NCBI RefSeq assembly: GCF_900111175.1 | Contig: NZ_FOGI01000014.1 | Span: 62,001-126,000, forward strand | Origin: Actinokineospora terrae | GTDB lineage: Bacteria > Actinomycetota > Actinomycetes > Mycobacteriales > Pseudonocardiaceae | DNA length: 64,000 nt | Direction: 5' to 3' | Part shown: positions 8,024 to 15,923 of the stretch, piece by piece | Layout of the letters: the number at the start of each line of letters is the position of its first letter | Numbering within the stretch: position 1 is the stretch's first letter | Notes under the pieces: generated by a model | What the model was told of the DNA's origin: nothing | What the model saw: only the letters and a program-made list of their open reading frames with translations | Databases searched by the model: none | Made by a program: the position numbers and the translations under genes

Positions 8024-11000
8024 CTACTCGGTGACCTGGCGGCCGCTGGGGTGCAGGGGGCAGGCGGTGCGGACGGGGCAGCGGGGGCAGTCCGGGTTCT
8101 CGTAGGCGGTGTACTCCGGGCCCACGGTCGACGCGGCGGCCTCGCGCACGATGTTCAGCCAGTGGGTGGCGGACTCGCCGTGGACCGGGGACTGGGTGCG
8201 TTCGGTGGCGCTGGTCTTCTTGTTGGGTTTGGCGACGTAGAGCAGGCGGGCGCCGCCGGGGTCGGTGCCGAGGTCGGCGAAGGCGCCGTAGGCGACGGCC
8301 AGTTGGTACACGGCGAGTTGGGGGTGTTCCTGGGCGTCGTTGGCGCTGACCGGGGACTTGCCGGTCTTGATGTCGACGATCACCGGGCGGCCCTCGGCGT
8401 CGACCTCCAGGCGGTCCACCCGGCCTGCGACGGTGATCTTGTCCGGGAGTTCGACGGAGACCTCGCGTTCGACGGCCACCTGCGTCAACTCCGAGCGGGT
8501 GGCCGCCATCCAGCCGAGGAAGGTGTCCAGCATCGCCCGGATCCGCTGCCGCTCCCGCCGGGAGAACCACGGCGCCCCGGCGTCGACCGAGTTCCACGCC
8601 CTGTCCAGCTCGACCATCAGCTCCGCGCGCGGCACCCCGGACGCCGCCGCCTGGGCCAGCGCGTGCACCAGGGTCCCGGTGACCGCCGCCAGCTCGGCCG
8701 GGTCCTGCCCGCCGTGCCGCTCGACCATCCACCGCAGCGGGCACTTGGCCAGGATCTCCACTGTGGACGGTGACACCCGCACCGGCTCGTCGGCGGCGCG
8801 CAGCGGGGCGACGGTCGTCAACTCCGGCAGCCCGTACCAACTGTCCGGGTTCGCCCCCGGCACGCCCGCCTCGGCCAACCTGGCCAACTGCCGCGCCGCC
8901 TGACCACGCCGAGCCGCGTCGACACCGGCGTCGCACACGACCTGCCGCAACTCGCCGACGAGATCGGCCAGCACCAGCGCCCGCTCCTGCTCGGCCATCG
9001 GCACCGGCATGTCGGTCTCCGCCGTGTCGGCGCCTGCCAGCTCGGCCAGGAACCGCGACGGCTGCTCGTCGTCCCCGCGCACCGCGCTGACCAGCAGCTT
9101 CGACCGAGCCCGGGACGCCGCGACCAGCAACAGCCGCCGCTCCTCCGCCAGCAGCGGTGCCGTCGCCGAAACCTGCTCCCCCACACCGGAAAGCATGTCG
9201 ACCAGCCGCTCCACACCGAGCAGCGACCCGCGCAGCCGCAGGTCCGGCCAGGCACCTTCCTGCACGCCGGGCACCGCCACGACCGCCCACTCGCGACCGG
9301 CGGCGGCGTGCGCGGTCAGCACCGCGACAGCATCCCCTTGCGGCGCGGTGGGTGCGAGCGTGTCGCCCGCGATCCGTTGCGACACGATGTGACTCACGAA
9401 CCCCGTGACGTCCGACCCGGGCAGCCGCTCCGCGTACCGCTGCGCCGTGTGGAACAACGCCACGATCGCGTCCAGGTCCCGGTCCGCCTGCGCCCCGACC
9501 GGGCCCCCGCGCGAGGCGACGGTCACCCACCGCGCCTCCAGGCCGCTGGTCTGCCACACGTCCCAGAGGATCTGCTCCAGCCCGACACCCTCGTCGATCC
9601 CCTTGCGCGCCAGGGAGATCAGCCCGGCGACCCGGCGGACCGGACCGGCCTCGGTGTCGGCGAGCGCGCTGAGCTTGTCGTCGTCGTTGATGACCTCGAC
9701 CAGCAGCTCGTCGCTCGACTTGTCGCCGCCGGAGGTCAGCTCCAGCCTGCGCAGACCACGCCGCAACCGCCGCAGCGCCAACGGATCCGCGCCGCCGAGC
9801 TGCGACGACAGCAACATCTCCGCCAACGCCGGGTCGAGCACCGCGGGCACGGCGGCGCACCGCAGCAGTGCCAACAACGGTCGCACAGCGGGCTGTTGCG
9901 ACAACGGCAGCTCGTCCCCCGGCGCCGCGACCGGAACCCCCGCTGCCGCGAGCGCCCGGTGCAGCACCGGCACCGAGCGGGTCGCCGAGCGCACCAGCAC
10001 GGCCATGTCCGCCCACGGCACCCCGTCGAGCAAGTGCGCGCGCCGCAACTGGTTCGCCACCCAGCTCGCCTCGGCCGCGGCGGACGGGTGCAGCCGCACC
10101 ATGACCGTCCCGCCCTCGGCCTGGCTCTTGTCGACCCGCCGCACCCCGCCCGGCAACCGCGCCGCCAGGTGCGACACAGCTCGACGGACAGCGGGCGCCA
10201 TCCGGTGACCGGACCCGAGAACCACCGTGCCGCCGCCGGGATCGGCGTCGCGCAACAGGGCTGGATCGGCGCCGCGGAAGGAGAAGATCGCCTGGTCCGG
10301 ATCGCCCGCGACGACGAACTCCTTCGCCGCGCCGCCCAGGGTCCGCAGCAGCGCGTACTGCAACGGGTCGAGGTGCTGGGCGTCGTCGACGAGCAGGTAC
10401 CTGACCCGGTCGCGTTCGGCGTTGAGCAGCTCGGTGTCGGTCTCGAAGGCCAGCAGGGCGCTGGCGACCAGCTCGGCGGCGTCCAGCGCGGGCGCGGCGG
10501 TGTGCGCGATGCCGCTGTCCGCCGACCCGATCAGCAGCGTGACCTGTTCGTACTGCTGCCCGAACCGGCCCGCCGCGATCCACTCCTCGCGCCCTTCCCG
10601 CTTGCCCAGGTCCACCAGGTCCTCGGGGCCGAGACCGCGTTCGGCGGCGCGCAGGATCAGGTCCCGCAGCTCCTCGGCGAACCCGGGCACGGCGAGCGCG
10701 GGCCGCAGCCGTTCTGGCCAGTGCCGGGCGCCCATGTCGATGTCGCCTGCCAGCAGCTCCCGGATCACCGCGTCCTGCTCGGGACCGGACAGCAGCCGGG
10801 GGCCGGGGCCGTCGTGCAGCATCGCCTGGATGCGCAGGACGGCGAAGGCGTAGGAGTGCACGGTGCGCACCAGCGGTTCCCGCACGGTCCGGGGCGCGCC
10901 CTGGTCGGTGAGCAGCTCGGTGACGCGTCCGCGCAGGTCGGCGGCGGCGCGGCGGCTCGCGGTGAGCACCAGCAGCTGCTCGGGGTCGACCCCGCCGCGC

Positions 11001-11188
11001 AGGATCCGGTCGGCGGCCAGCTCCGCGAGCAGGGTCGTCTTGCCCGAGCCGGGACCACCCAGCACGCGGACGAACCCGTCGGCGCCGGAGAGCACCCGGC
11101 GGGCGTCCTCGCCCCAGCGCAGCGGGCGCCTGCGCGGCTGCGGTCCGCGGACCAGCCGCGGAGCGAGCGGCGACTTCCCGGCGACCAT
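8024..11188 (-). CDS. adnA: AdnA: second subunit of the AdnAB helicase-nuclease
   Basis: Starting at ATG 11188 gives 1054 residues, matching the 1055 or so of mycobacterial AdnA; the frame is open further upstream but reads as low-complexity out-of-gene sequence. Walker A is GGPGSGKTT (44-52). Motif II reads LLVDDAQHLD, where most relatives have DExQ. The nuclease domain shows GTLVHALAQA, VAGRVDRLEV and IVDIKTG. Four cysteines, one in ILAKCPLRWM and three in DCPRCPVRTACP, fit the AddB/AdnA-type 4Fe-4S staple around the nuclease. First gene of the adnA-adnB operon, divergent from the hydrolase at 11265 across 76 bases. Confidence 0.94.
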   Translation of the reverse strand: MVAGKSPLAPRLVRGPQPRRRPLRWGEDARRVLSGADGFVRVLGGPGSGKTTLLAELAADRILRGGVDPEQLLVLTASRRAAADLRGRVTELLTDQGAPRTVREPLVRTVHSYAFAVLRIQAMLHDGPGPRLLSGPEQDAVIRELLAGDIDMGARHWPERLRPALAVPGFAEELRDLILRAAERGLGPEDLVDLGKREGREEWIAAGRFGQQYEQVTLLIGSADSGIAHTAAPALDAAELVASALLAFETDTELLNAERDRVRYLLVDDAQHLDPLQYALLRTLGGAAKEFVVAGDPDQAIFSFRGADPALLRDADPGGGTVVLGSGHRMAPAVRRAVSHLAARLPGGVRRVDKSQAEGGTVMVRLHPSAAAEASWVANQLRRAHLLDGVPWADMAVLVRSATRSVPVLHRALAAAGVPVAAPGDELPLSQQPAVRPLLALLRCAAVPAVLDPALAEMLLSSQLGGADPLALRRLRRGLRRLELTSGGDKSSDELLVEVINDDDKLSALADTEAGPVRRVAGLISLARKGIDEGVGLEQILWDVWQTSGLEARWVTVASRGGPVGAQADRDLDAIVALFHTAQRYAERLPGSDVTGFVSHIVSQRIAGDTLAPTAPQGDAVAVLTAHAAAGREWAVVAVPGVQEGAWPDLRLRGSLLGVERLVDMLSGVGEQVSATAPLLAEERRLLLVAASRARSKLLVSAVRGDDEQPSRFLAELAGADTAETDMPVPMAEQERALVLADLVGELRQVVCDAGVDAARRGQAARQLARLAEAGVPGANPDSWYGLPELTTVAPLRAADEPVRVSPSTVEILAKCPLRWMVERHGGQDPAELAAVTGTLVHALAQAAASGVPRAELMVELDRAWNSVDAGAPWFSRRERQRIRAMLDTFLGWMAATRSELTQVAVEREVSVELPDKITVAGRVDRLEVDAEGRPVIVDIKTGKSPVSANDAQEHPQLAVYQLAVAYGAFADLGTDPGGARLLYVAKPNKKTSATERTQSPVHGESATHWLNIVREAAASTVGPEYTAYENPDCPRCPVRTACPLHPSGRQVTE

Positions 11189-11264
11189 CCGCCGATTGGA
11201 CCACGGCCGCCACCGGGACCCGGACGCGGCACGCCCAACGGCGGCGGATGGGATGATGCGCGGT

Positions 11265-11993
11265 ATGGCCGACGCCCTGACCGTGCACGAGTTCGGACCG
11301 CCGGACGCGCAGCCGTTGCTCGCACTGCACGGGGTCACCGGGCACGGCGGCCGGTTCCGCGGGCTGGCCGAGCGGCACCTGCCCGGCCACCGGGTGATCG
11401 CCCCTGACCTGCGCGGGCACGGCCACTCCCCCGCGCTGCCGCCGTGGACGCTGGAGCAGCACGTCGAGGACGTCCTCGCGGTGATCGACGCGTTCGGGCT
11501 GGACGCGCCGCCGGTCGTGGCGCACTCGTTCGGCGGTCTGATCGCGTTGCACCTGCCGCGGCACCGCGTGGGCAAGGTGGTCCTGCTCGACCCGGCCGTG
11601 AGCGTCCGGCCGGAAGACGCGTTGGCGTACGCGGAGAACGCGGCGGCGACGGTGAGCGATCCGGTCGCTGCGCAGAGTGGCGACTGGCCCGCGGCGTCGG
11701 ACGAGGTGGTGGCCGAGGAGGTCGCGGCGCACTGGCAGCGTGTCGGCGACGGCTGGCGGCCCCGGTACTGCCCGCCCGCGGTCGCCACGGCGTGGAGCGA
11801 GATGTGCCGACCGGTACCGGCGCCGACCGGCGACACGCTGGTCGTGCGGGCACTGCGCGCGCCGTACGTCGGGCCCGAGTTCCTCGACTCGGCCGGTCCG
11901 GCGACAGTCGTTGACCTCGACTGCGGCCACGTGGTCTATGTGGACGCGCCGGAACGCGTTGGCGCTCTGGTGACCGACTTCCTCAGGGGATGA
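11265..11993 (+). CDS. Alpha/beta hydrolase (LipV-like)
   Basis: 242 residues with an alpha/beta hydrolase fold: oxyanion-region LHGVTGHGG, the strand-turn APDLRGHGHS, nucleophile elbow AHSFGGL and a late catalytic His in LDCGHVVYV. Position next to adnA and before the alkyltransferase-like gene matches lipV (Rv3203) in M. tuberculosis as I remember it; the substrate is unknown. ATG codons at 11253 and 11256 are possible slightly earlier starts. Its stop overlaps the next start by four bases (ATGA), so the two are co-translated. Confidence 0.85.
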   Translation: MADALTVHEFGPPDAQPLLALHGVTGHGGRFRGLAERHLPGHRVIAPDLRGHGHSPALPPWTLEQHVEDVLAVIDAFGLDAPPVVAHSFGGLIALHLPRHRVGKVVLLDPAVSVRPEDALAYAENAAATVSDPVAAQSGDWPAASDEVVAEEVAAHWQRVGDGWRPRYCPPAVATAWSEMCRPVPAPTGDTLVVRALRAPYVGPEFLDSAGPATVVDLDCGHVVYVDAPERVGALVTDFLRG

Positions 11994-12313
11994 GCGTGGA
12001 CGAGGAACTGCACGAGCGGGTGCGCGAGGCGATCAAGTCGATCCCCGAGGGGAGCGTGGCCACCTACGGCGACATCGCGGACCTGACCAAGGCGCCGTCG
12101 CCGCGGCTGGTGGGCAAGGTCCTGGCCGAGGACGGCCACGACCTGCCGTGGCACCGGGTGCTGCGCGCCAACGGCACGCCAGCGCCGCACCTGGCCGGGG
12201 AACAGCTGGCGCGGCTGCGCGCGGAGGGGGTGCTCGCCGACGGCGACAAGGTCGACCTGCGCCGCCACCGGTGGGCGGACGTGGTCCCCGAGGAAGAACC
12301 TGGCTTGTTCTAG
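11990..12313 (+). CDS. Alkyltransferase-like (ATL) DNA-binding protein, MGMT fold without the active Cys
   Basis: 107 residues, the size of stand-alone ATL proteins. The MGMT DNA-binding fold is visible in VREAIKSIPEGSVATYGDIA and LVGKVL. The active-site motif PCHRV of O6-methylguanine methyltransferases reads PWHRV (53-57), with Trp replacing the catalytic Cys. By family knowledge ATLs bind O6-alkylguanine, flip the base and flag the lesion to nucleotide excision repair rather than repairing it themselves. It is translationally coupled to the preceding hydrolase and its 3' end overlaps the converging small gene by four bases. Corresponds in place to Rv3204. Confidence 0.9.
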   Translation: MSVDEELHERVREAIKSIPEGSVATYGDIADLTKAPSPRLVGKVLAEDGHDLPWHRVLRANGTPAPHLAGEQLARLRAEGVLADGDKVDLRRHRWADVVPEEEPGLF

Positions 12314-12501
12314 CGGCGCTTGCCGTCGGCCGGGTCGAGGCCGAGCATGTCGAGCAGGCGCAGGCAGTCGGAGGCATCGGAGGAGTGGTCGGCCACCGTG
12401 CGCGCCGCCTTGCTGCACTGCTCCGCGTTGTGCATCGACTCGACCTCCCTGGCCGCGGCGATCCTGGTCGGGGACGTCGGTGTCCCGTTCGCGAGCGTCA
12501 T
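12310..12501 (-). CDS. Small conserved-looking soluble protein, function unknown
   Basis: 63 residues starting MTLANGTPTSPTRIA and ending DMLGLDPADGKRR. ATG 12501 is preceded by AGGAAGG at good spacing, which decides the start over a longer frame. The body, with SMHNAEQCSKAARTVADH and DCLRLLDML, looks like a short two-helix protein with two Cys. I recognise the general type (small actinobacterial hypothetical proteins ending in a DxLGL-like motif) but no function. Converges on the ATL gene. Confidence 0.6.
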   Translation of the reverse strand: MTLANGTPTSPTRIAAAREVESMHNAEQCSKAARTVADHSSDASDCLRLLDMLGLDPADGKRR

Positions 12502-12689
12502 GGCGAGAACCTTCCTAGAGACGGCCGCCACCACGAAGGGCGTCGAGGTGCCCACAGGGGTTTTCGCGCGGCGTGCCGGCCGGAGTGGCCATCACTCTTT
12601 CAGCCCAATGCGGGCTGCCGCAAGAGGCCCAAGGGACCTGATGTGTTACGCCGGTGTGAATGTCACGGAATGCGATTGGCCGAACACAA

Positions 12690-12779
12690 TCACTGCTTGA
12701 TGCGGCGCTTGGTGAAGGCGATGAGACCGCTGACGAGCAGCAACGCCCCCACGACAACCGCGATGAGACCAACGTCCAT
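12690..12779 (-). CDS. Possible 29-residue single-span membrane peptide
   Basis: A very short reverse-strand frame from ATG 12779: start MDVGLIAVVVGALLL, then VSGLIAF and a positively charged end TKRRIKQ. A hydrophobic span followed by a basic tail is the classic shape of a bacterial membrane microprotein, and the surrounding DNA is otherwise empty. No clear ribosome binding site is visible upstream, so translation is uncertain. It lies downstream of the hairpin at 12815-12844. Confidence 0.4.
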   Translation of the reverse strand: MDVGLIAVVVGALLLVSGLIAFTKRRIKQ

Positions 12780-12814
12780 GCATTCCAGGACGCTTCGGCA
12801 CGCACTCGGTTGCC

Positions 12815-12844
12815 TGATTGGGTGGAAGGTTTTCCACCCAATCA
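12815..12844 (-). terminator. 13-bp perfect hairpin downstream of the pirin/TPR genes
   Basis: Arms TGATTGGGTGGAA and TTCCACCCAATCA are perfectly complementary around a 4-base loop (GGTT). It begins 20 bases after the stop of the TPR gene on the reverse strand. There is no U-tract, which is common for actinobacterial terminators. An operator for the small downstream gene is the alternative. Confidence 0.6.
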
Positions 12845-12863
12845 GCGGGCATTTCGGCACACG

Positions 12864-13223
12864 CTAGGTGAGGCGTGACTCACATTCAGCGAGCGCGGAA
12901 CCGGCCTCGGCCGAGCCGGTCATCGCCGCCGCGAGCCGCAGGTGCGGCACGGCCTCGGCGTGCTTGCTCTGCCTGGCCAGCGCGCGGCCGAGCAGGGTCA
13001 GCGCGAACGCGTCCGACGGGTCGAGTTCGACCAGCGAGCGGGCGGTCGCCTCGGCCTTGCCCAGCGCGGCGGACTGGAAGTGCGCGAGCGCCAACTCGGT
13101 CAGCACCGCGCGCGAGGTCGGGTCCAGTTCGGCGGCTTGCGCCAGGTAGCGGGCCGCGGTGGCCGGGTCGCCGCCCTCGCGGTAGCGGCGCCCGAGTTCG
13201 TAGAGCGTGGCGAGGTCGGTCAC
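12864..13223 (-). CDS. TPR-repeat protein
   Basis: 119 residues from GTG 13223. The start overlaps the stop of the pirin gene (GTGA), so it is translationally coupled to it. The sequence is three tetratricopeptide-like helical pairs: LYELGRRYREGGDPATAARY, LAHFQSAALGKAEATARSL and LLGRALARQSKHAEAVPHL. TPRs mediate protein contacts; the partner is unknown. Frequent pairing with pirin in actinobacteria is plausible but from general impression only. Confidence 0.75.
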   Translation of the reverse strand: MTDLATLYELGRRYREGGDPATAARYLAQAAELDPTSRAVLTELALAHFQSAALGKAEATARSLVELDPSDAFALTLLGRALARQSKHAEAVPHLRLAAAMTGSAEAGSALAECESRLT

Positions 13224-14209
13224 GCGTCCTCCTCGGTGATGTCGGCGGAACTGCGGTGGGCGACGGGGATCTGGCCCAGCCGCCCGGCCTGGTAGTCGTC
13301 GAACGCCTGCAGGATCTCCTGGCGGGTGTTCATCACGAACGGACCGTATCGGGCGACCGGTTCGTTGATCGGCAGGCCACCGAGCACGAGCACCTCCCAC
13401 GTCGGGGAGTTGCCGGGCTGGGTGTCCGCGGCGCGCAACGTGAGCGCCTGCCCGGTATTGCCGAACACGGCGAGCTCACCTTCCTGCAGCGGCCTGCCTT
13501 CCCGGCCAACGGTGCCGCGACCGGACAGCACATAAGCGAGTGCGTTGAAGTCCTCCGGCCAAGGCAAGGCCAACCGTGCTCCGGCAGCCACGGTCGCGTG
13601 CAGGTAAGTGATCGGCGTGTATGTCGACCCCGGCCCCTTATATCCAGCGAGGTCGCCGGCAATAACGCGCACAAGAGCGCCACCGTCTTCGCTGGCGAGC
13701 AACTTCGCGTCACCCGCAGCAATGTCCTGATAACGCGGTGGCACCATTTTCAGCGCCTTCGGGAGGTTCACCCACAACTGCACGCCGTGGAACAACCCGC
13801 CCGTGGCGACCAGTTCCGGCGGCGGGACCTCGTTGTGCAGGATCCCGCTCCCGGCGGTCATCCACTGGGTGGAACCGTCGGTGATGAGCCCGCCGCCGCC
13901 GATGGAGTCGGTGTGCGCCATCGCGCCGTCGATCATGTAGGTGACCGTCTCGAAGCCGCGGTGCGGGTGCCACGGCGCGCCCTTGGCCTCGCCGGGGCCG
14001 TACTCGACGGCTCCCATGTGGTCGAGCAGCAGGAACGGGTCGGCCATCGCAAGGTCGACGCCCGGGAACGGCCTGCGAACCCGGAAACCCTCGCCCTCCA
14101 GGAAGGACTCGGCCCGCACCGTCGTGCGCACCCCGCGCCAGATCGTGTCCGACCCGGGCAGGACGGGCAGGCGGGGCAGGGTCAGGGTGTCGGCGGTGAC
14201 AGCAGGCAT
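13220..14209 (-). CDS. Pirin-family cupin protein
   Basis: 329 residues from ATG 14209, chosen because GAGGAGG stands 6 bases upstream; a longer frame to 14245 lacks this. Pirin N-domain metal-site motif HPHRGFET at 81-88, then GSGILHNE supplying the further His and Glu ligands; the C-terminal half is the second cupin (pirin_C), with RYGPFVMNT near the end. Pirins bind Fe or other metals and include quercetinases and regulators, so the exact role cannot be read from sequence. First gene of a two-gene unit with the TPR protein. Confidence 0.9.
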   Translation of the reverse strand: MPAVTADTLTLPRLPVLPGSDTIWRGVRTTVRAESFLEGEGFRVRRPFPGVDLAMADPFLLLDHMGAVEYGPGEAKGAPWHPHRGFETVTYMIDGAMAHTDSIGGGGLITDGSTQWMTAGSGILHNEVPPPELVATGGLFHGVQLWVNLPKALKMVPPRYQDIAAGDAKLLASEDGGALVRVIAGDLAGYKGPGSTYTPITYLHATVAAGARLALPWPEDFNALAYVLSGRGTVGREGRPLQEGELAVFGNTGQALTLRAADTQPGNSPTWEVLVLGGLPINEPVARYGPFVMNTRQEILQAFDDYQAGRLGQIPVAHRSSADITEEDA

Positions 14210-14280
14210 GACTGCCTCCTCTCGGGCCACCCGGGCGGCGACCACACCCCCGTCAACCTAGTTGCGCGCTCAATTATTCC

Positions 14281-14769
14281 TCAGGTCTGCGCCCACATCG
14301 AGTAGATGAGGTTGTCCTCGTCTGCGCACACGACCTGCGGGAGGGCGGGCTCGGCGACCTGGTTGCAGCGCATGGGCCCGATCTCGAAGTCCACCTGGCC
14401 GGTCTTGGGCTCGGGGCGCGCGGCGTAGTAGTCGAACAGGATCGCGGCGGCCTGCTCGCAGTTGAGCCTGCCGCGCGGCGTCTCGACCACGGCGGCGAGC
14501 ATGTTCTTGCCGAGCGCGCCCTTGAACGGGCGGTCGCAGTAGGTGGTGGGGGCGCTCTCGTCGACCACGGGGACGTCCGACTTGGGCTTGGCGGTCGTGG
14601 TGGTGGGGCGCTTGGTGGTCGACTTCGCGGTGGTCGTCGGCTTGGTGGTGGTCGTCTCGCGGGTTGTGGTGGTGCTTGGCGTGTCCACTCCCGACGCCGT
14701 TCCCGTGACGGGTCCGGAACAGCCAGTGATCAGGGTGGCGAGCAACAACAAACCGGCGATTGACCTCAT
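14281..14769 (-). CDS. Lipoprotein with Thr-rich linker
   Basis: 162 residues. An N-terminal lipobox LITGC with a short hydrophobic signal shows export and lipid anchoring. A Thr/Lys-rich spacer (about 30-65, TTTTKPTTTAKSTTKRP type) leads to a globular C-terminus with paired Cys (TYCDRPF, LNCEQAAAIL, MRCNQV, VVCADED). Four Cys suggest two disulfides outside the membrane. No family recognised. It starts 137 bases from the divergent lipoprotein gene at 14907. Confidence 0.75.
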   Translation of the reverse strand: MRSIAGLLLLATLITGCSGPVTGTASGVDTPSTTTTRETTTTKPTTTAKSTTKRPTTTTAKPKSDVPVVDESAPTTYCDRPFKGALGKNMLAAVVETPRGRLNCEQAAAILFDYYAARPEPKTGQVDFEIGPMRCNQVAEPALPQVVCADEDNLIYSMWAQT

Positions 14770-14906
14770 ATCCGCAGGTTCGACGGACCGGCCCCGCGCG
14801 TTACGCGTGCCGGCCTCATGTCCACACCGGACCCCGAAGATCCACGATCGGTGGAATCCCCCGCGCGCGCCCGGCGGCAGCGCCGGGCAGCACCTACCGT
14901 TTCCGC

Positions 14907-15476
14907 GTGCTCGCCCGATCCACCGCCGCTCTCCTGACCGCCCTGACCCTCACCGGCTGCGCAGCCACCTCGACCGCAAGCCCCCAGCCCCAGCTGGCCC
15001 CCGTGCGCAACGAGGCCACCACCTCGTTCCCGACCCCACCCCCCACCCGCCAACCGAACACCATGGTCGGCTCCCCCAAACTCGCCCCCGCCGTCCTCGA
15101 CTGCCCCAGCTACGTCCCCCTGATCACCAAGGCGACCGGCGTGAAGGCCGAACCCCTGCTCGGCACCCCGGAGCTGTGCCGCTACCGCCTCCCCTACGCC
15201 CGAGGCACCACCAACGTCTCCATCCTCTTCCGAGCCGAACCCCCAGGCACCCCCAGCTACGTCCGCACCGAAGACCACTTCGGCAACACCGCCTACCAGG
15301 TAATAGGCCCAGACCCCACCGCCTGCGGCCTGGCGATCGCCCTGGACCCCTACCTGGCCCCCCACGAACACGGCTCACACCTGACCGTGCTCGGCAGCTT
15401 CGAAACCGCCCCCTGCCCCACGGTCCGCAAGATCATCGACCCCCTCTTCGCCCGCCTCACCGACACCCCCGAGTAG
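14907..15476 (+). CDS. Lipoprotein, DUF3558-like size and layout
   Basis: 189 residues from GTG 14907: LARSTAALLTALTLTGC is a lipoprotein signal with the lipobox Cys. A Pro-rich segment follows, then a domain with LDCPSYVPLI, ELCRYRLPY, TACGLAIAL and APCPTVRKI, four spaced Cys. The layout (lipobox, Pro/Thr linker, disulfide-rich domain with a CxYxxP-like motif) recalls the DUF3558 lipoproteins of actinobacteria, but this is only a resemblance. A frame further upstream (14760) lacks a signal and was discarded. The composite repeat begins about 60 bases after its stop. Confidence 0.75.
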   Translation: MLARSTAALLTALTLTGCAATSTASPQPQLAPVRNEATTSFPTPPPTRQPNTMVGSPKLAPAVLDCPSYVPLITKATGVKAEPLLGTPELCRYRLPYARGTTNVSILFRAEPPGTPSYVRTEDHFGNTAYQVIGPDPTACGLAIALDPYLAPHEHGSHLTVLGSFETAPCPTVRKIIDPLFARLTDTPE

Positions 15477-15536
15477 CTGACGACCCCACAACATCGACCA
15501 ACAGGCCAAGAAGGTTGGCTCCTACCCGGCCTCACG

Positions 15537-15676
15537 ATCGTTGGCCCACACGCGCCCCTCACAGACGTTGGCCAACCATTCACCCCCAAACAACGTTGGC
15601 CAACCACCCGGCCCTCACAGACGTTGGCCCCACCACGCCCCCCAAACGACGTTGGCCGACAAGCGCTCCTCGGATC
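15537..15676 (+). repeat. Array of degenerate 28-bp repeats (composite repeat copy A, left part)
   Basis: Four units of exactly 28 bases start at 15537, 15565, 15593 and 15621 and a partial fifth at 15649. Each begins A(C/T)CGTTGGCC-like with a near-constant ACGTTGGCC core and ends in (C/A)(C/A)(C/A)(A/T)CA(C/A)G-like sequence, while the middle varies. A weaker unit may precede it at 15511. The array runs directly into the inverted-repeat element at 15694. The same structure recurs inverted at 45641-45897. Confidence 0.85.
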
Positions 15677-15693
15677 CGCTGGTGCCAAGCCGG

Positions 15694-15833
15694 CTCGATG
15701 GGGCGAACTTGTTTTGTGTGGGGGAACGGCACCCGTAGCGTCGTTCGCGGCAGGGCCTGCTTTTCGGCCCCTGCTTTGCGGTTCTGCCCGGGTGCCGTAG
15801 GGGCCCCGCACAAAACAAGTTCGCCCCATCGAG
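15694..15833 (+). repeat. 140-bp element with long terminal inverted repeats (copy A, right part)
   Basis: The ends CTCGATGGGGCGAACTTG... and ...CAAGTTCGCCCCATCGAG are perfect inverted repeats of 25 bases (arms 15694-15718 and 15809-15833), with further imperfect pairing inward to GGCACCC/GGGTGCC. The core holds a second GC-rich hairpin (GCAGGGCC ... GGCCCCTGC). No coding frame looks real and no transposase is near. It sits between two convergent genes (stops at 15476 and 15924), so it could act as a bidirectional terminator, a MITE-like element, or both. Confidence 0.85.
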
Positions 15834-15923
15834 CACAGCTCGAAACTCGCGCCCCGGCCAATGCCGCAGGCGAGGCATTGATCGTCGACGCCGCAGGCGA
15901 GCACGAGAGCCGCACAGCCCACC

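Noticed and set aside
8300..11400. Long forward-strand open frames inside adnA, for example 9308-11407
   Set aside because: They are antisense to a gene with full motifs, have Arg/Pro/Gly-rich GC-driven composition and no recognisable motif.
15537..15676. 28-bp repeats resembling a CRISPR array
   Set aside because: Only about nine bases are constant per unit; there is no conserved repeat of 21 or more bases with separate spacers and no cas gene.
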